Assembly: GCF_039539965.1 (NCBI RefSeq)
Contig: NZ_BAABED010000001.1
Coordinates: forward strand, 1,550,001 to 1,614,000
Length of the DNA: 64,000 bases
Direction of reading: 5' to 3'
Origin: Arthrobacter methylotrophus
GTDB taxonomy: Bacteria > Actinomycetota > Actinomycetes > Actinomycetales > Micrococcaceae
The position numbers and the translations under genes are program-made. This document shows, piece by piece, positions 43,374-51,974 of this stretch. Each line of letters begins with the position of its first letter. The first letter of the stretch is position 1. Below the pieces are notes generated by a model. That model made no database searches. It was not told the origin of the DNA and saw only the letters and a list, made by a program, of their open reading frames with translations.

Positions 43374-46300
43374 CTAGGCGAACGGGTCGTCGTCGTCTGG
43401 AACGAACCGCTTCCGCGGGACGGGCTCCGCGAAGGGATCCTCGTGCAGGTCCGGGGCCTCGGCGGCCAGCGCCGGAACCGCGAACGGATCCTCGATGTCG
43501 GTCTGCGGGGCTTGTGCCGGCGCGGCGACGTCGGCTTCCATGGCGGCCCAGTCCAGCGCTTCCGGTACCGCAGCGATCACGGGTTCAGGCTCCAGTTCCT
43601 CGACCGGTTCCTCGGCAGGTGCGGCCGGGGTCGCCGGGGCGGAGACTTCAGCGGTTGCCGCGCCGAAGAACGCCTCGACCTCATCCAGCTCGGCGTCGGT
43701 GACGCCCTGATCCGCGTTGGGGACCACCAGCAGCGCGTCGACGCCGGCCGCCTCGAACGCGTCCTCGGCGATGTCCCGGTAGGTCAGGCCGAGGATGAGG
43801 TCTTCGGAGGCGAGCTCGTCGTCGATCCACACCAGCCGGCGGATCTGCGGGTTCTCCTTGATCCAGTCCAGGGCCGCGTCGATCTTCCACCAGCCTGTGT
43901 TCTCGGTGTCGGCTACGAGAACCTCGGTGGCCCGCGGGAAAAGGTGCCCGAAGTTGTCCGGTGCGTCATCCTCCCAGGAGGTCAGCCACGCCTGGGTGAC
44001 GGGGACGGCCGCCATGCGCTTGAGGATGGTCGGGTCGAACATGATGGTTCCGTGCCCTGGCGCCGCGATGTGATCCAGTCCGTCGCGGAAGGTGAACGGA
44101 GCCATGGCGCCGTCGACGTCCAGGAGCATCGCCGCTTCGGTGTCCACTTCGGATTCCGCCTCGTCGTCGGGCCAGTCCAAGTCTGCGCCGGAGACCTCGG
44201 TGGCTGTCTCTTCCGGTGCAGTAGCCACGACGGGAACGTCCGTGGCGCCTTCGTCGCTGTCCAGGTCCATGTCGGACCAGTCCAGGTCATCGAGGTCCAG
44301 TTCGATCTCGCCCAGGTCCACGACGGCGGCCGGGGTCATCTGGCGTGTGGCGGGTGCCGGGGTCGCTGCCGATGACGCCTCCTCAGCCTGGGGCCGGCGA
44401 AGGTACTGGGAAATGTCGGGCTTGCTTTCGTCAGCGATCACCGGGATGCGTTCCGCGAGGGCGGCCGTCATCTGGTCCTGGGTGGCGAACCACGTCTGGA
44501 TGACGACTGCGCTGTGATCCAGTGGCTCCCACAAGCCACGGCCCTTGGGGATGGGGTTGCCAACGGATGGTGCGGCGTCGAAGTCACGCAGGGCCGACAT
44601 CCGGTCTCCGCTCGAGGCCTGGCCAAGCAGCGTTCGGGCCAGGTTCGTGTTGTGGGTCGGGATGAATCCCTCGGCGAGGAACAGGTGACCCTCATCGGCG
44701 ACACCAATGCAGCGAGTCGGCTCCGTCTCGATTTGTTCAATGGAAACGATCAGGCGGCGGGTAGTTGAACCGTCGGCGATCGGAGCGGCTTGCTTGGCCT
44801 GTTTGCGGGGGAGCCGGAACACCGGCAGCGCGGTGCGGAAAGAGACGTTGTGGGTGGTGCCGGTCATATTCTTTTCTGTTGAGCCCTCCGGCACGTAGCC
44901 GGACGCCCATTCCGTCCAGCGCGCCTTGATTCCGAGTGAACGCGTGAGCTCCAGGATTCCCTCGGCCATGCGCCGGCTGTTTTGCGGCAGGGTGCACTGT
45001 CCGGAGGCCATCAGCGACCCGTCCGTATCCATCAGGCCCTGCAGGAGCGCGAGGCGCTGGCTCTTTGATGCCCGAAGGTACATAGCGGGGATGTGCTTGT
45101 CGTGGAGGACACCGGCTTCGCGCAGCTTGACCTTCAGCCCACGGGTGCCGATGAGAATGTCACTGCACGCAAGCACCCGGGGTTCGTAGCCGGCAGCTTC
45201 CAGCTGCTCCAGCATGTGCTGCTGGTCGCTGAGTCCATTCTTGTCGGTGCAGGAAGTGGCCGCCGATGACACTACGTTGCCAGAACCTTTGCAGCCGTCG
45301 CCCAGCCATGCTCCCAGCACATACGGGTCAACTGGAAGGTCAGCGTCCGGTCCGTCGATAGGATCGGCGACGCGGATGGCCCAATTGAGACCGCCACGAC
45401 TGTCGGTGACGGACGCTGCCATCTCCTCCGTGGTGACGATCCGCTCCAATTCTTGGATGTCTCCGGTGCGGGGGTCCCGGCCGAGGATGTCTGTGCGGTG
45501 CTCGCCAAGGGCGGCCATGAAGTCGCGCGCGTTGTAGAGAAATGCAGGGTGCTCAATTGGCTTCCAGGGGCATTCGCCCACGCGCAGTGCTGTCCCGATG
45601 TTGCCGGCACGCATCCGGTTCACAGTGCGCCCGTCCATCGCCTCGGCGATGTCCCGTGATGACAGCCACTGTCCGGCGAATTTCGTAAGACTGCTTGAAC
45701 CCCGGTGGGTAGCGAGGACCTCGATGGCGGAATCCAGAGAGTAGAGCCGACCTGCCCCGCCGCGGCGGAGGTCCCTGTCGTAGGTCATAAGTGTGCCGGT
45801 CGAAGAGTGGCGGGTGAACCTGCCCAAGCCGAATTCGGTCGCCAGATGGTGGATCCGTGCTGTCGTTTCGTAGCCGGTCAGCCGAGCCAGGTCGGCAGCG
45901 GTGACGTAGAGGTCAGACGGCATGGATTCGACAGCCTTGCGCATCCACATGACATCTTCCGCTCTGACACCGCGGGGGTAGTCCGTTCGCGAATTGTTCT
46001 TGCGGGACCTGCAATCCGAGGCCTGCCACAGGTGGCCGGCGCCGGCTTTGATGACCTGGCCGTCGTCGAAGGTGACGGCGTAGACCTTGTTGTCGGTGAA
46101 CACGTCGGAGAACTTGATGATCGGCGTGGTGGTTCCGTTCGGTGTGTAGACATCATCGCCGAGTTCGAGCTCGTCATTGCGGGCCCATCCCGTAGGAAAC
46201 TTCTCCGAGACAGGGACGGGCAGCCGTGTGTCCAGGGTCAGGTCTTTGAGGTCACCACCGCCAGGCAGTGTATCCAGCATCTTCGCGGACAGTTTCTGCG

Positions 46301-49256
46301 TTCCGAGCAGCAGGTTAACGCCGGCGGAGGCAGCCTCGCGTGCCAGCTTCCCGGTGAACGTGCCGATCTCCTGCTTGGCACGGTTGATGGCGATGATCTC
46401 TTCGCGGAGGACTTCTTCCTCAGGATCATCCGAGGCTGGAGGAACAATTTCCTTCTGCATCAGCGAGGTGAATTCGTCGATGAGCACGACCAGCGGCGGA
46501 GGCGGGTCGGCGAGCTCGTGGTAGGAACCGACTCCCATGGCGGAGTTGATCTTGCGGCGCTCGACCACGATGGCGTAGACCGCTTTCAGTGTCGCAGCCG
46601 CCTCGTACAGATCCACGGCGAAACCTGCCGCGTAGTCCTTGGCGAATTTGAAGTCCGCTGCCGCTTTCATCGGGTCGATGATGAACACCAGAGCACCCTT
46701 GACCAGCATGCCGTAGACGAACCCCTGGGCGAGCACGGACTTGCCGGAGCGGGTCACGCCGGCCAGAAGGGCGTGAGGCGAGGTGATCGGGTCGAACATG
46801 ATCGGTTCACCCTCAATGCCGGTGGCGAAGGGGATGTAGTGTCCGGAGTTGTCGACCGCGTCAAAGTCGAATGAGACCCGGTCCGGCATCGGGTTTTCCG
46901 GGCAGCTGAGAATGCGGATGCTGCTGGCCGATGCCGTCCGTTGGACGTCGATGAAGATGTTGTCGGTTGCGGACTTGAGCTTTTCGGTGACAGCGCGGAC
47001 CATCGTGTAGTCGAGCCCGGCCGGCAGGTTGAAGTCGGTGACGGTGACCTTTTCGTTGTTGGGCAAGGAACCGACGCTGGTCAAGGTTGGGAGGAGGCCG
47101 CCGGTGCCGGAAACGCCGGAGTCCAGGAATGCCTGCTCCCAATCCAAGGACGCCAGATACTGCTCGTGTCGAGGACTGGCGAGCTGGACTTTGGAGGGAC
47201 GGGCACCAACAACGATGGTGCAGCCGTCTTGGGCGGCGGCGACACGCAGCCACTCGGATGCCCAGTGCTGGCGAATGGTCTGAGCGGCGGTCCGGACCTG
47301 GGCGAGGGTGACGCCGCCGTACAGGCGCAGTTCGATCTTCCAGATGTGCTGGCGTGATTCCGGCTTGGTCAGGCAGGTGACGGCAGCGATCTCGGGTCGA
47401 TCGGCCAGACGCGCGGCCTTGAACGCCTGATTGACGAGGCCGGCAAGTACCCACTTGGGTGCATCTGAGCGGGGGACCGGCGCCAGGTCATCCGGCTTGG
47501 CCGGTACAGCCTCGGAGGACCACCGGACGCAGAACGCCTGCGGGTGCCGTTCGCCCGGACGCTTGCCGGTTCCCTGGAAGCCAGTCATGGAGACGAACGG
47601 TGCGGCGTTCAGGGTGGAGTTCAGCTTGTCTTCAAAGACGAAGAAGTCATGCGGCGTCATGCCCTGACGGGTAATGAAGGCCAGGTTGTGGACGGTGACC
47701 CCGTTCTTCAACCGGGCGGTCGCCGCAGTGGAGGCTTCCATGATCGGCGGGTTGGCCTTGTGCTTCGGGGCGGCTTCAGCCCAGCGGTTGTTCCAGGCGT
47801 CTTCGTCGGCGAGCTTCTTCATGTCCTTCGTCGTCAGCCCGCAGGACGGATCCCAGTTGGTGTTGGCATCGAGCAACGCACCGGCGTAGGCGCAGCCGAC
47901 ACCGTTCTGTGCGCGGTGGTCAACGAGGACCAGGGCGTTGAGCACTTCGGCCATTTCGTTGCGGCCGTTGGCGCGGATGTAGGAGGCGGGCGGCCCGTCG
48001 GGCAGGTACCAGGTGATGGCCCAGGCGGCGCCCCCTGCGGCAGGCGCGGGCTGTGCTTCCTCACCGTCTTCAGGTTCCTCTGCCGGCGCGGGCGGGGCGG
48101 TGAGCAGGTGCACCTCGTCGATGACGGGGCGGGAGTAGACGCCGTCGGCGGCCCAGGCGATCGCGCAGCGGGCCAGCTGGTAGACGACCTCTTTCGGGGT
48201 TTCCGGGTCGGTGATGTCCGGCATCTGGTCGGAGGGCCAGCGGACGATCTCGAACCGCAGCGGGTGCTTGGTACCGGGGACCGGGGAGTTATTGGAGTCC
48301 AGGTTGGGGACGTCCAGGACGGCGAACTTCGCGCCGGTGCCCAGGGTCGGGTTGATCTTCTCGGCCATGACGAAGTACGGGGCTGCGCCGGTGCCGGACG
48401 GGGCGTCGAAAGTGTCGATGATGGCGGAACCGACTTCCTGCCGGTCGATAAGCCGCGGGGCCGGGTCCTGCTTGAGCATCTCCCAGCGGCCCTTCCATTC
48501 CTCGCGCGCAGCAACCACGACGCGCCAGTGCTCGAGCGCCTCGGCGATCCACGCTTTGGAGAGCAGGGCGAGGGGGCCGCCGGTGAGGACCAGCGCCCAG
48601 ATCGCGGGTTCCGGGATGGCCGGGACCTTGGCGGCTGTGGTGGCGATCGGCAGCAGGACAGTTGCGATGGTGCCGACAACGCCTCCGACGACGATCCCGC
48701 CGATGGTCAGTCCGATGACCTTGGGCCGGTTCTTCTTGACCAAGGCGATGAGCGAGTCGACGCGCGCCCCGGGGTTCTCATCGTCGGCGACCTGGGTGCG
48801 GCGACGGGAGGCGGCGTACTGCGCGACCGCGATGAAAGCTGCGGCCGCATCGATCCATGGACCGTACCCGGCGGTGTACTTGATGTCGGTGACGGGGATC
48901 AGGTACGCGGCGGCACCGGCCCACACGGCAGCCAGGAAGGACAGGCGCGGCTTGAGTCCGGGGAGCCAGTCCAGGTTGGGCAGAACCAGTTTGAATTTCA
49001 GGTCTTCCCAGAGCCGGTACTTGTTCATGGCGGCCTGCTCACCTGGGCTTGCCGGGGACGGGTAGCCGCGGGCGTCCTTCTTGCCGGTGAACATCGCAGG
49101 CGGGTACGTCCACGCCGAGACGAGCAGACCGGCCCAGATGGCGGCGATGCCGGGGTAGCCCTGGTAGATGAGGTAGCCTGCCGCGGCGGCCGCGCCGACC
49201 ATCACGAGTCCGGTGATCGGCTTGCCTGGTGCCTGGTTCCTGCGTGGTGCCGCCAT
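43374..49256 (-). CDS. FtsK/SpoIIIE-like conjugation ATPase, intein-containing
   Basis: 1960 aa precursor, 1428 aa after splicing. N-terminal hydrophobic helices (~12-45, ~105-120, ~175-200, ~215-235), large middle domain, then the motor: Walker A AGVTRSGKS (~832) and Walker B LVVLIDEF (~920). The intein splits TQKLSAKMLDTLPGGGDLK from TNLARTLLG. The acidic C-terminal tail has three DPFA motifs, the last at the very end. This is the best candidate for the DNA translocase of the element. Start 49256 fits an AGAAAGG site; a longer in-frame start (49409) is unlikely. Confidence 0.85.
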   Translation of the reverse strand: MAAPRRNQAPGKPITGLVMVGAAAAAGYLIYQGYPGIAAIWAGLLVSAWTYPPAMFTGKKDARGYPSPASPGEQAAMNKYRLWEDLKFKLVLPNLDWLPGLKPRLSFLAAVWAGAAAYLIPVTDIKYTAGYGPWIDAAAAFIAVAQYAASRRRTQVADDENPGARVDSLIALVKKNRPKVIGLTIGGIVVGGVVGTIATVLLPIATTAAKVPAIPEPAIWALVLTGGPLALLSKAWIAEALEHWRVVVAAREEWKGRWEMLKQDPAPRLIDRQEVGSAIIDTFDAPSGTGAAPYFVMAEKINPTLGTGAKFAVLDVPNLDSNNSPVPGTKHPLRFEIVRWPSDQMPDITDPETPKEVVYQLARCAIAWAADGVYSRPVIDEVHLLTAPPAPAEEPEDGEEAQPAPAAGGAAWAITWYLPDGPPASYIRANGRNEMAEVLNALVLVDHRAQNGVGCAYAGALLDANTNWDPSCGLTTKDMKKLADEDAWNNRWAEAAPKHKANPPIMEASTAATARLKNGVTVHNLAFITRQGMTPHDFFVFEDKLNSTLNAAPFVSMTGFQGTGKRPGERHPQAFCVRWSSEAVPAKPDDLAPVPRSDAPKWVLAGLVNQAFKAARLADRPEIAAVTCLTKPESRQHIWKIELRLYGGVTLAQVRTAAQTIRQHWASEWLRVAAAQDGCTIVVGARPSKVQLASPRHEQYLASLDWEQAFLDSGVSGTGGLLPTLTSVGSLPNNEKVTVTDFNLPAGLDYTMVRAVTEKLKSATDNIFIDVQRTASASSIRILSCPENPMPDRVSFDFDAVDNSGHYIPFATGIEGEPIMFDPITSPHALLAGVTRSGKSVLAQGFVYGMLVKGALVFIIDPMKAAADFKFAKDYAAGFAVDLYEAAATLKAVYAIVVERRKINSAMGVGSYHELADPPPPLVVLIDEFTSLMQKEIVPPASDDPEEEVLREEIIAINRAKQEIGTFTGKLAREAASAGVNLLLGTQKLSAKMLDTLPGGGDLKDLTLDTRLPVPVSEKFPTGWARNDELELGDDVYTPNGTTTPIIKFSDVFTDNKVYAVTFDDGQVIKAGAGHLWQASDCRSRKNNSRTDYPRGVRAEDVMWMRKAVESMPSDLYVTAADLARLTGYETTARIHHLATEFGLGRFTRHSSTGTLMTYDRDLRRGGAGRLYSLDSAIEVLATHRGSSSLTKFAGQWLSSRDIAEAMDGRTVNRMRAGNIGTALRVGECPWKPIEHPAFLYNARDFMAALGEHRTDILGRDPRTGDIQELERIVTTEEMAASVTDSRGGLNWAIRVADPIDGPDADLPVDPYVLGAWLGDGCKGSGNVVSSAATSCTDKNGLSDQQHMLEQLEAAGYEPRVLACSDILIGTRGLKVKLREAGVLHDKHIPAMYLRASKSQRLALLQGLMDTDGSLMASGQCTLPQNSRRMAEGILELTRSLGIKARWTEWASGYVPEGSTEKNMTGTTHNVSFRTALPVFRLPRKQAKQAAPIADGSTTRRLIVSIEQIETEPTRCIGVADEGHLFLAEGFIPTHNTNLARTLLGQASSGDRMSALRDFDAAPSVGNPIPKGRGLWEPLDHSAVVIQTWFATQDQMTAALAERIPVIADESKPDISQYLRRPQAEEASSAATPAPATRQMTPAAVVDLGEIELDLDDLDWSDMDLDSDEGATDVPVVATAPEETATEVSGADLDWPDDEAESEVDTEAAMLLDVDGAMAPFTFRDGLDHIAAPGHGTIMFDPTILKRMAAVPVTQAWLTSWEDDAPDNFGHLFPRATEVLVADTENTGWWKIDAALDWIKENPQIRRLVWIDDELASEDLILGLTYRDIAEDAFEAAGVDALLVVPNADQGVTDAELDEVEAFFGAATAEVSAPATPAAPAEEPVEELEPEPVIAAVPEALDWAAMEADVAAPAQAPQTDIEDPFAVPALAAEAPDLHEDPFAEPVPRKRFVPDDDDPFA
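44649..46244 (-). mobile_element. intein with LAGLIDADG endonuclease (class 3 features)
   Basis: 532 aa inside the FtsK-like motor. It begins DLTLDTRLPVP without a Cys/Ser first residue and ends PTHN with Thr as first C-extein residue. Block B has GHLW, block F RCIGVADEGHLFL. The Trp in block B, Cys in block F and Thr in block G are the WCT signature of class 3 inteins. A two-motif homing endonuclease lies inside (VLGAWLGDG and LLQGLMDTDG), so the intein is probably mobile. Confidence 0.8.
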
Positions 49257-49317
49257 GGTGGCCTTTCTAGGGGAAAGCTTTTCTGGGTTCTCTATGCGCC
49301 GACGGGTACGGCGGCTG

Positions 49318-49971
49318 TCAGACGAACGGGTCAGCGTCGGCGTACACGTCGAGCCGTGCCGGCCGGGGCGGAACACTGAGCCGATCGGCCGCGGGCTGCC
49401 GTGTTGCACGCGGCGCCTTCACGAGCAGCTCCTGGAGCCGGCGGACGATGGCCGGGTCGGCGGAGCCGCCGCGGACGAAGGACCTCATGAACGGAACGAT
49501 GCGCAGCCCGTTGACCACTTCGGCGCCCGGGACGTTGAGCATCCAAGTGCTGAGTGGCTGCCCGTCGCGGGAGGACCAGACGACCAGGCGCGGGGTGAGG
49601 ACCTTCGCGCCGGTGCCTTGCAGGAATGCGTTCATCGCGTTGGAGACGTACTCCTGGGACTTACCAATGTGCGGTGTCTTTTCCCAGCCGCGGCGGTAGC
49701 CGAGCATCGACCAGTAGAAGCCCGGCTTCCACATCTTCGAATCGATCAGCAGCACCGACTTGCCCGACACGACGGCGTGGTCGATGTTGGCTTTGAAGCC
49801 GGGGAGCGGGATCCGCAGGTCGTGCAGGACGGCAGCCTTTTTCGCGAAGCCGTTCAGCAACCCCTCAGTCTTCTGCTCGCCCTTGGCGCCGATCCTCGCG
49901 ACGTTCTCGTTCACCGCCCAGGACGTGTCCTGCAGGCCGGTGGCGGCTCGGCCGTAGATGCCGTTGCTCAT
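49318..49971 (-). CDS. NERD-domain nuclease-related protein
   Basis: 217 aa. GFKANIDHAVVSGKSVLLIDSKMWKPG at ~65-92 is the NERD signature (N-I-D-H ... I-D-x-K), a restriction-endonuclease-fold domain common on conjugative elements. The protein ends LDVYADADPFV, echoing the DPFA end of the FtsK-like protein. Its ATG shares a base with the upstream TGA, so it is translated with the small membrane protein at 49971-50126. Confidence 0.8.
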   Translation of the reverse strand: MSNGIYGRAATGLQDTSWAVNENVARIGAKGEQKTEGLLNGFAKKAAVLHDLRIPLPGFKANIDHAVVSGKSVLLIDSKMWKPGFYWSMLGYRRGWEKTPHIGKSQEYVSNAMNAFLQGTGAKVLTPRLVVWSSRDGQPLSTWMLNVPGAEVVNGLRIVPFMRSFVRGGSADPAIVRRLQELLVKAPRATRQPAADRLSVPPRPARLDVYADADPFV

Positions 49972-50126
49972 CAGGACCAGAAGAAACGGACGACGGTCCA
50001 GATGCCGAGAAGGACCACGATGGTGCCGAGGACCTTGGCCCCGGACCCGAACATCCAGTCCTCGATGTCTTTCTTGTCCTTGGCACTCTGATCCAGGACG
50101 CGTTCTTTCAGATTCTTTTCGCTCAT
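49971..50126 (-). CDS. small single-pass membrane protein
   Basis: 51 aa: charged N-terminal half (EKNLKERVLDQSAKDKKDIED), then one transmembrane helix (VLGTIVVLLGIWTVVRFFW). GCATGT lies at the box position, 8 nt before ATG 50126 (CCTACGCATGT). First gene of the NERD/FtsK-like operon, so a conjugation membrane component is inferred. Confidence 0.7.
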   Translation of the reverse strand: MSEKNLKERVLDQSAKDKKDIEDWMFGSGAKVLGTIVVLLGIWTVVRFFWS

Positions 50127-50225
50127 ACCCTGAAACATGCGTAGGCAATGAGGCCACGGGTGTCTGATCATTGACCTGACGTGACCCCTCGCGTACACCT
50201 TGAGAAGGCTAAAAAGGAGGACAGT

Positions 50226-50564
50226 ATGGGACTGTTGGCAAAGGTCTACCGCAACGAGGCGCTGTGCTCTGTTCCTGCGGCCTTGAATCGGTGGTGTGAA
50301 GGATGGGGCGCGGATCCTGTGGAGGACTACACCATCACAAAAGAGTGGGCTGGTGGTGAGGACGGGGCTGATTACTACATCTTCGGAATCGAATTTGCGA
50401 CCAGTGGTCACAGGTTCGAAGGTGAAGTGCACTACCGCGACGGGACGAGCACACTTCACTCATGGCCTGGCCATGATCCGGATGCGCTCAGCGACCCAGA
50501 TGCCACGACTCAGCAGGTGCCGGTGGTGGTGGCGCCTGTCCCTGACCCTGGTGACCGACGCTAG
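50226..50564 (+). CDS. hypothetical protein
   Basis: 112 aa with a textbook AAGGAGG site before ATG 50226. Compact N-terminal part with EALCSVPAALNRWCEGWG, beta strands around DYYIFGIEFATSGHRFEGEVHYRDG, and a Pro/Val/Asp-rich tail. No family recognised. Rightward gene between two leftward conjugation operons; may be a regulator or exclusion factor (guess). Confidence 0.6.
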   Translation: MGLLAKVYRNEALCSVPAALNRWCEGWGADPVEDYTITKEWAGGEDGADYYIFGIEFATSGHRFEGEVHYRDGTSTLHSWPGHDPDALSDPDATTQQVPVVVAPVPDPGDRR

Positions 50565-50576
50565 TCCGCACCTGGA

Positions 50577-51974
50577 TCACCATTCGATGCGCAGTCTGGC
50601 CGGAAGTTTCGCGTCGCCGCCGTTGCCGACCGCGCCGCCGAGTGGCCGGCCCTTGGTCAGGTGCGGTTTGGCCGGGGCCGGGTGCGGGACCTCGACGCCG
50701 GCCCGGTCCATCGGGGAGCCGATCATCGACGTGTGGTCACCTTTCCGCATCCAGTGCGGGGTGGCGGCGAGCAGCTTGGAGTTCTCCAGGACCGCGGTGG
50801 CGTCGAAGGTGTGCCACGGCGTGAAGGCGTAGTCGGTGAGGAGTCCACGGGTTGCCCAACGGTCCGGTCCGGTGGCGTCGTTGATGGCGAAGTCTGCTTC
50901 GAGGTTGAGGAAGGATTCGCTCATCAGGTGCCGGTCCGGGAACCATTCCTCCCAATGGGCGACACCGATCCGGGCGGCAGGGGAGTCCTGGCCGCGGCCG
51001 GGGAACTCGCGCAGGACCTGGGCCATCTTGCGGTAGATCTCGTGCCGCGGGTCTGTGCTCGTGTGCCGGGGTCGGTCCGGGTGCGGGGCGGCGATGAACA
51101 CCACGGTCAGTCCCGAGGTCTCCAGCGGGCGCTCGGAAATGATCTGCGCCCAGCGCCGGACCTTGTTCTCGAACGCCGCCGATGCGGTCGCCGTCAGCTC
51201 GAACACGATGCGCATCCCGTCGGTGCGGATGATGGTCCCATCGGCCCGCCGGCTGTCGGCGCTGGCCAGCTTCTTGCCGAGTCCGGCGCCGGCGAGCAGG
51301 TCGAGGGAGGACAGCTTCTCGCCCAAGACGGCACCGACGGGCAGGTACTCCGCGGCGCGCAGCGCGAGCTCGGTGGAGAGGACGTTGTGCCGGTCGTACT
51401 GGCCGCCGGTGGACCATGGATGTCCTGCGGTAACGGTCAGCCATTCCGGGTTGGTTAGTGTCGGCTCGATGGCTTTGGTGAACGAATCCGAGTTGGAGGT
51501 CCGGAGAACAACGTTGCGGTTCATACCAGGGGTGGGCCGACTCTTGTTCGGGTAGGTGCCGATGTCGATGATGTCCAGGGCGAAGGACGCAGCGAGGCTC
51601 GAGTAGTTCGGGTCCAGGAAGTACCGGCACCCGGTGAACGCGGCCAGCTGCTCAGAGGAGACGGTCCTCCAGGAATCGAGCACCCCCCACGCGGCGAGCC
51701 GGTCGGTGCGTCCGCGGTTGGCGGTCAGGATCCGCATGGCCTCGCCGGGGTCAAGGTTGAGCTTGGCGTTGCCGGAGTTGATGCCTTCTGCCTTTTCGTA
51801 ACGGGCGATGGCGCCGGTCATCCAGTTCGCCTGCGAACCCGGGGCCCACAACCGGTCCCAGTACGGGTCCCGGCGGCTGTGCATCGCCAGGTCATCGTCC
51901 GGGTTGGCCGAGGGCATCATCTCGGCGTGGATGCCGTCTTCAACGATGCGGCGGTCGGGGGCAACGGCTACCAC
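50577..51974 (-). CDS. replication-relaxation-like protein
   Basis: 465 aa. RTDRLAAWGVLDSWRTVSSEQLAAFTGC (~85-112) is a winged-helix start as in the 'replication-relaxation' family of conjugative plasmids; the middle carries a possible nuclease-like core (GMRIVFELTATASAAFENKVRRW). GTG 51974 overlaps the ATPase stop (GTGGTAG) with AGGAG 7 nt upstream, so coupled. Could be the mobilisation accessory or relaxase-like protein. Confidence 0.6.
   Translation of the reverse strand: MVAVAPDRRIVEDGIHAEMMPSANPDDDLAMHSRRDPYWDRLWAPGSQANWMTGAIARYEKAEGINSGNAKLNLDPGEAMRILTANRGRTDRLAAWGVLDSWRTVSSEQLAAFTGCRYFLDPNYSSLAASFALDIIDIGTYPNKSRPTPGMNRNVVLRTSNSDSFTKAIEPTLTNPEWLTVTAGHPWSTGGQYDRHNVLSTELALRAAEYLPVGAVLGEKLSSLDLLAGAGLGKKLASADSRRADGTIIRTDGMRIVFELTATASAAFENKVRRWAQIISERPLETSGLTVVFIAAPHPDRPRHTSTDPRHEIYRKMAQVLREFPGRGQDSPAARIGVAHWEEWFPDRHLMSESFLNLEADFAINDATGPDRWATRGLLTDYAFTPWHTFDATAVLENSKLLAATPHWMRKGDHTSMIGSPMDRAGVEVPHPAPAKPHLTKGRPLGGAVGNGGDAKLPARLRIEW

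Noticed and set aside
49257..49409. Longer start of the FtsK-like protein
   Set aside because: The extra 51 residues are low-complexity and precede a good start with ribosome site and a membrane helix.
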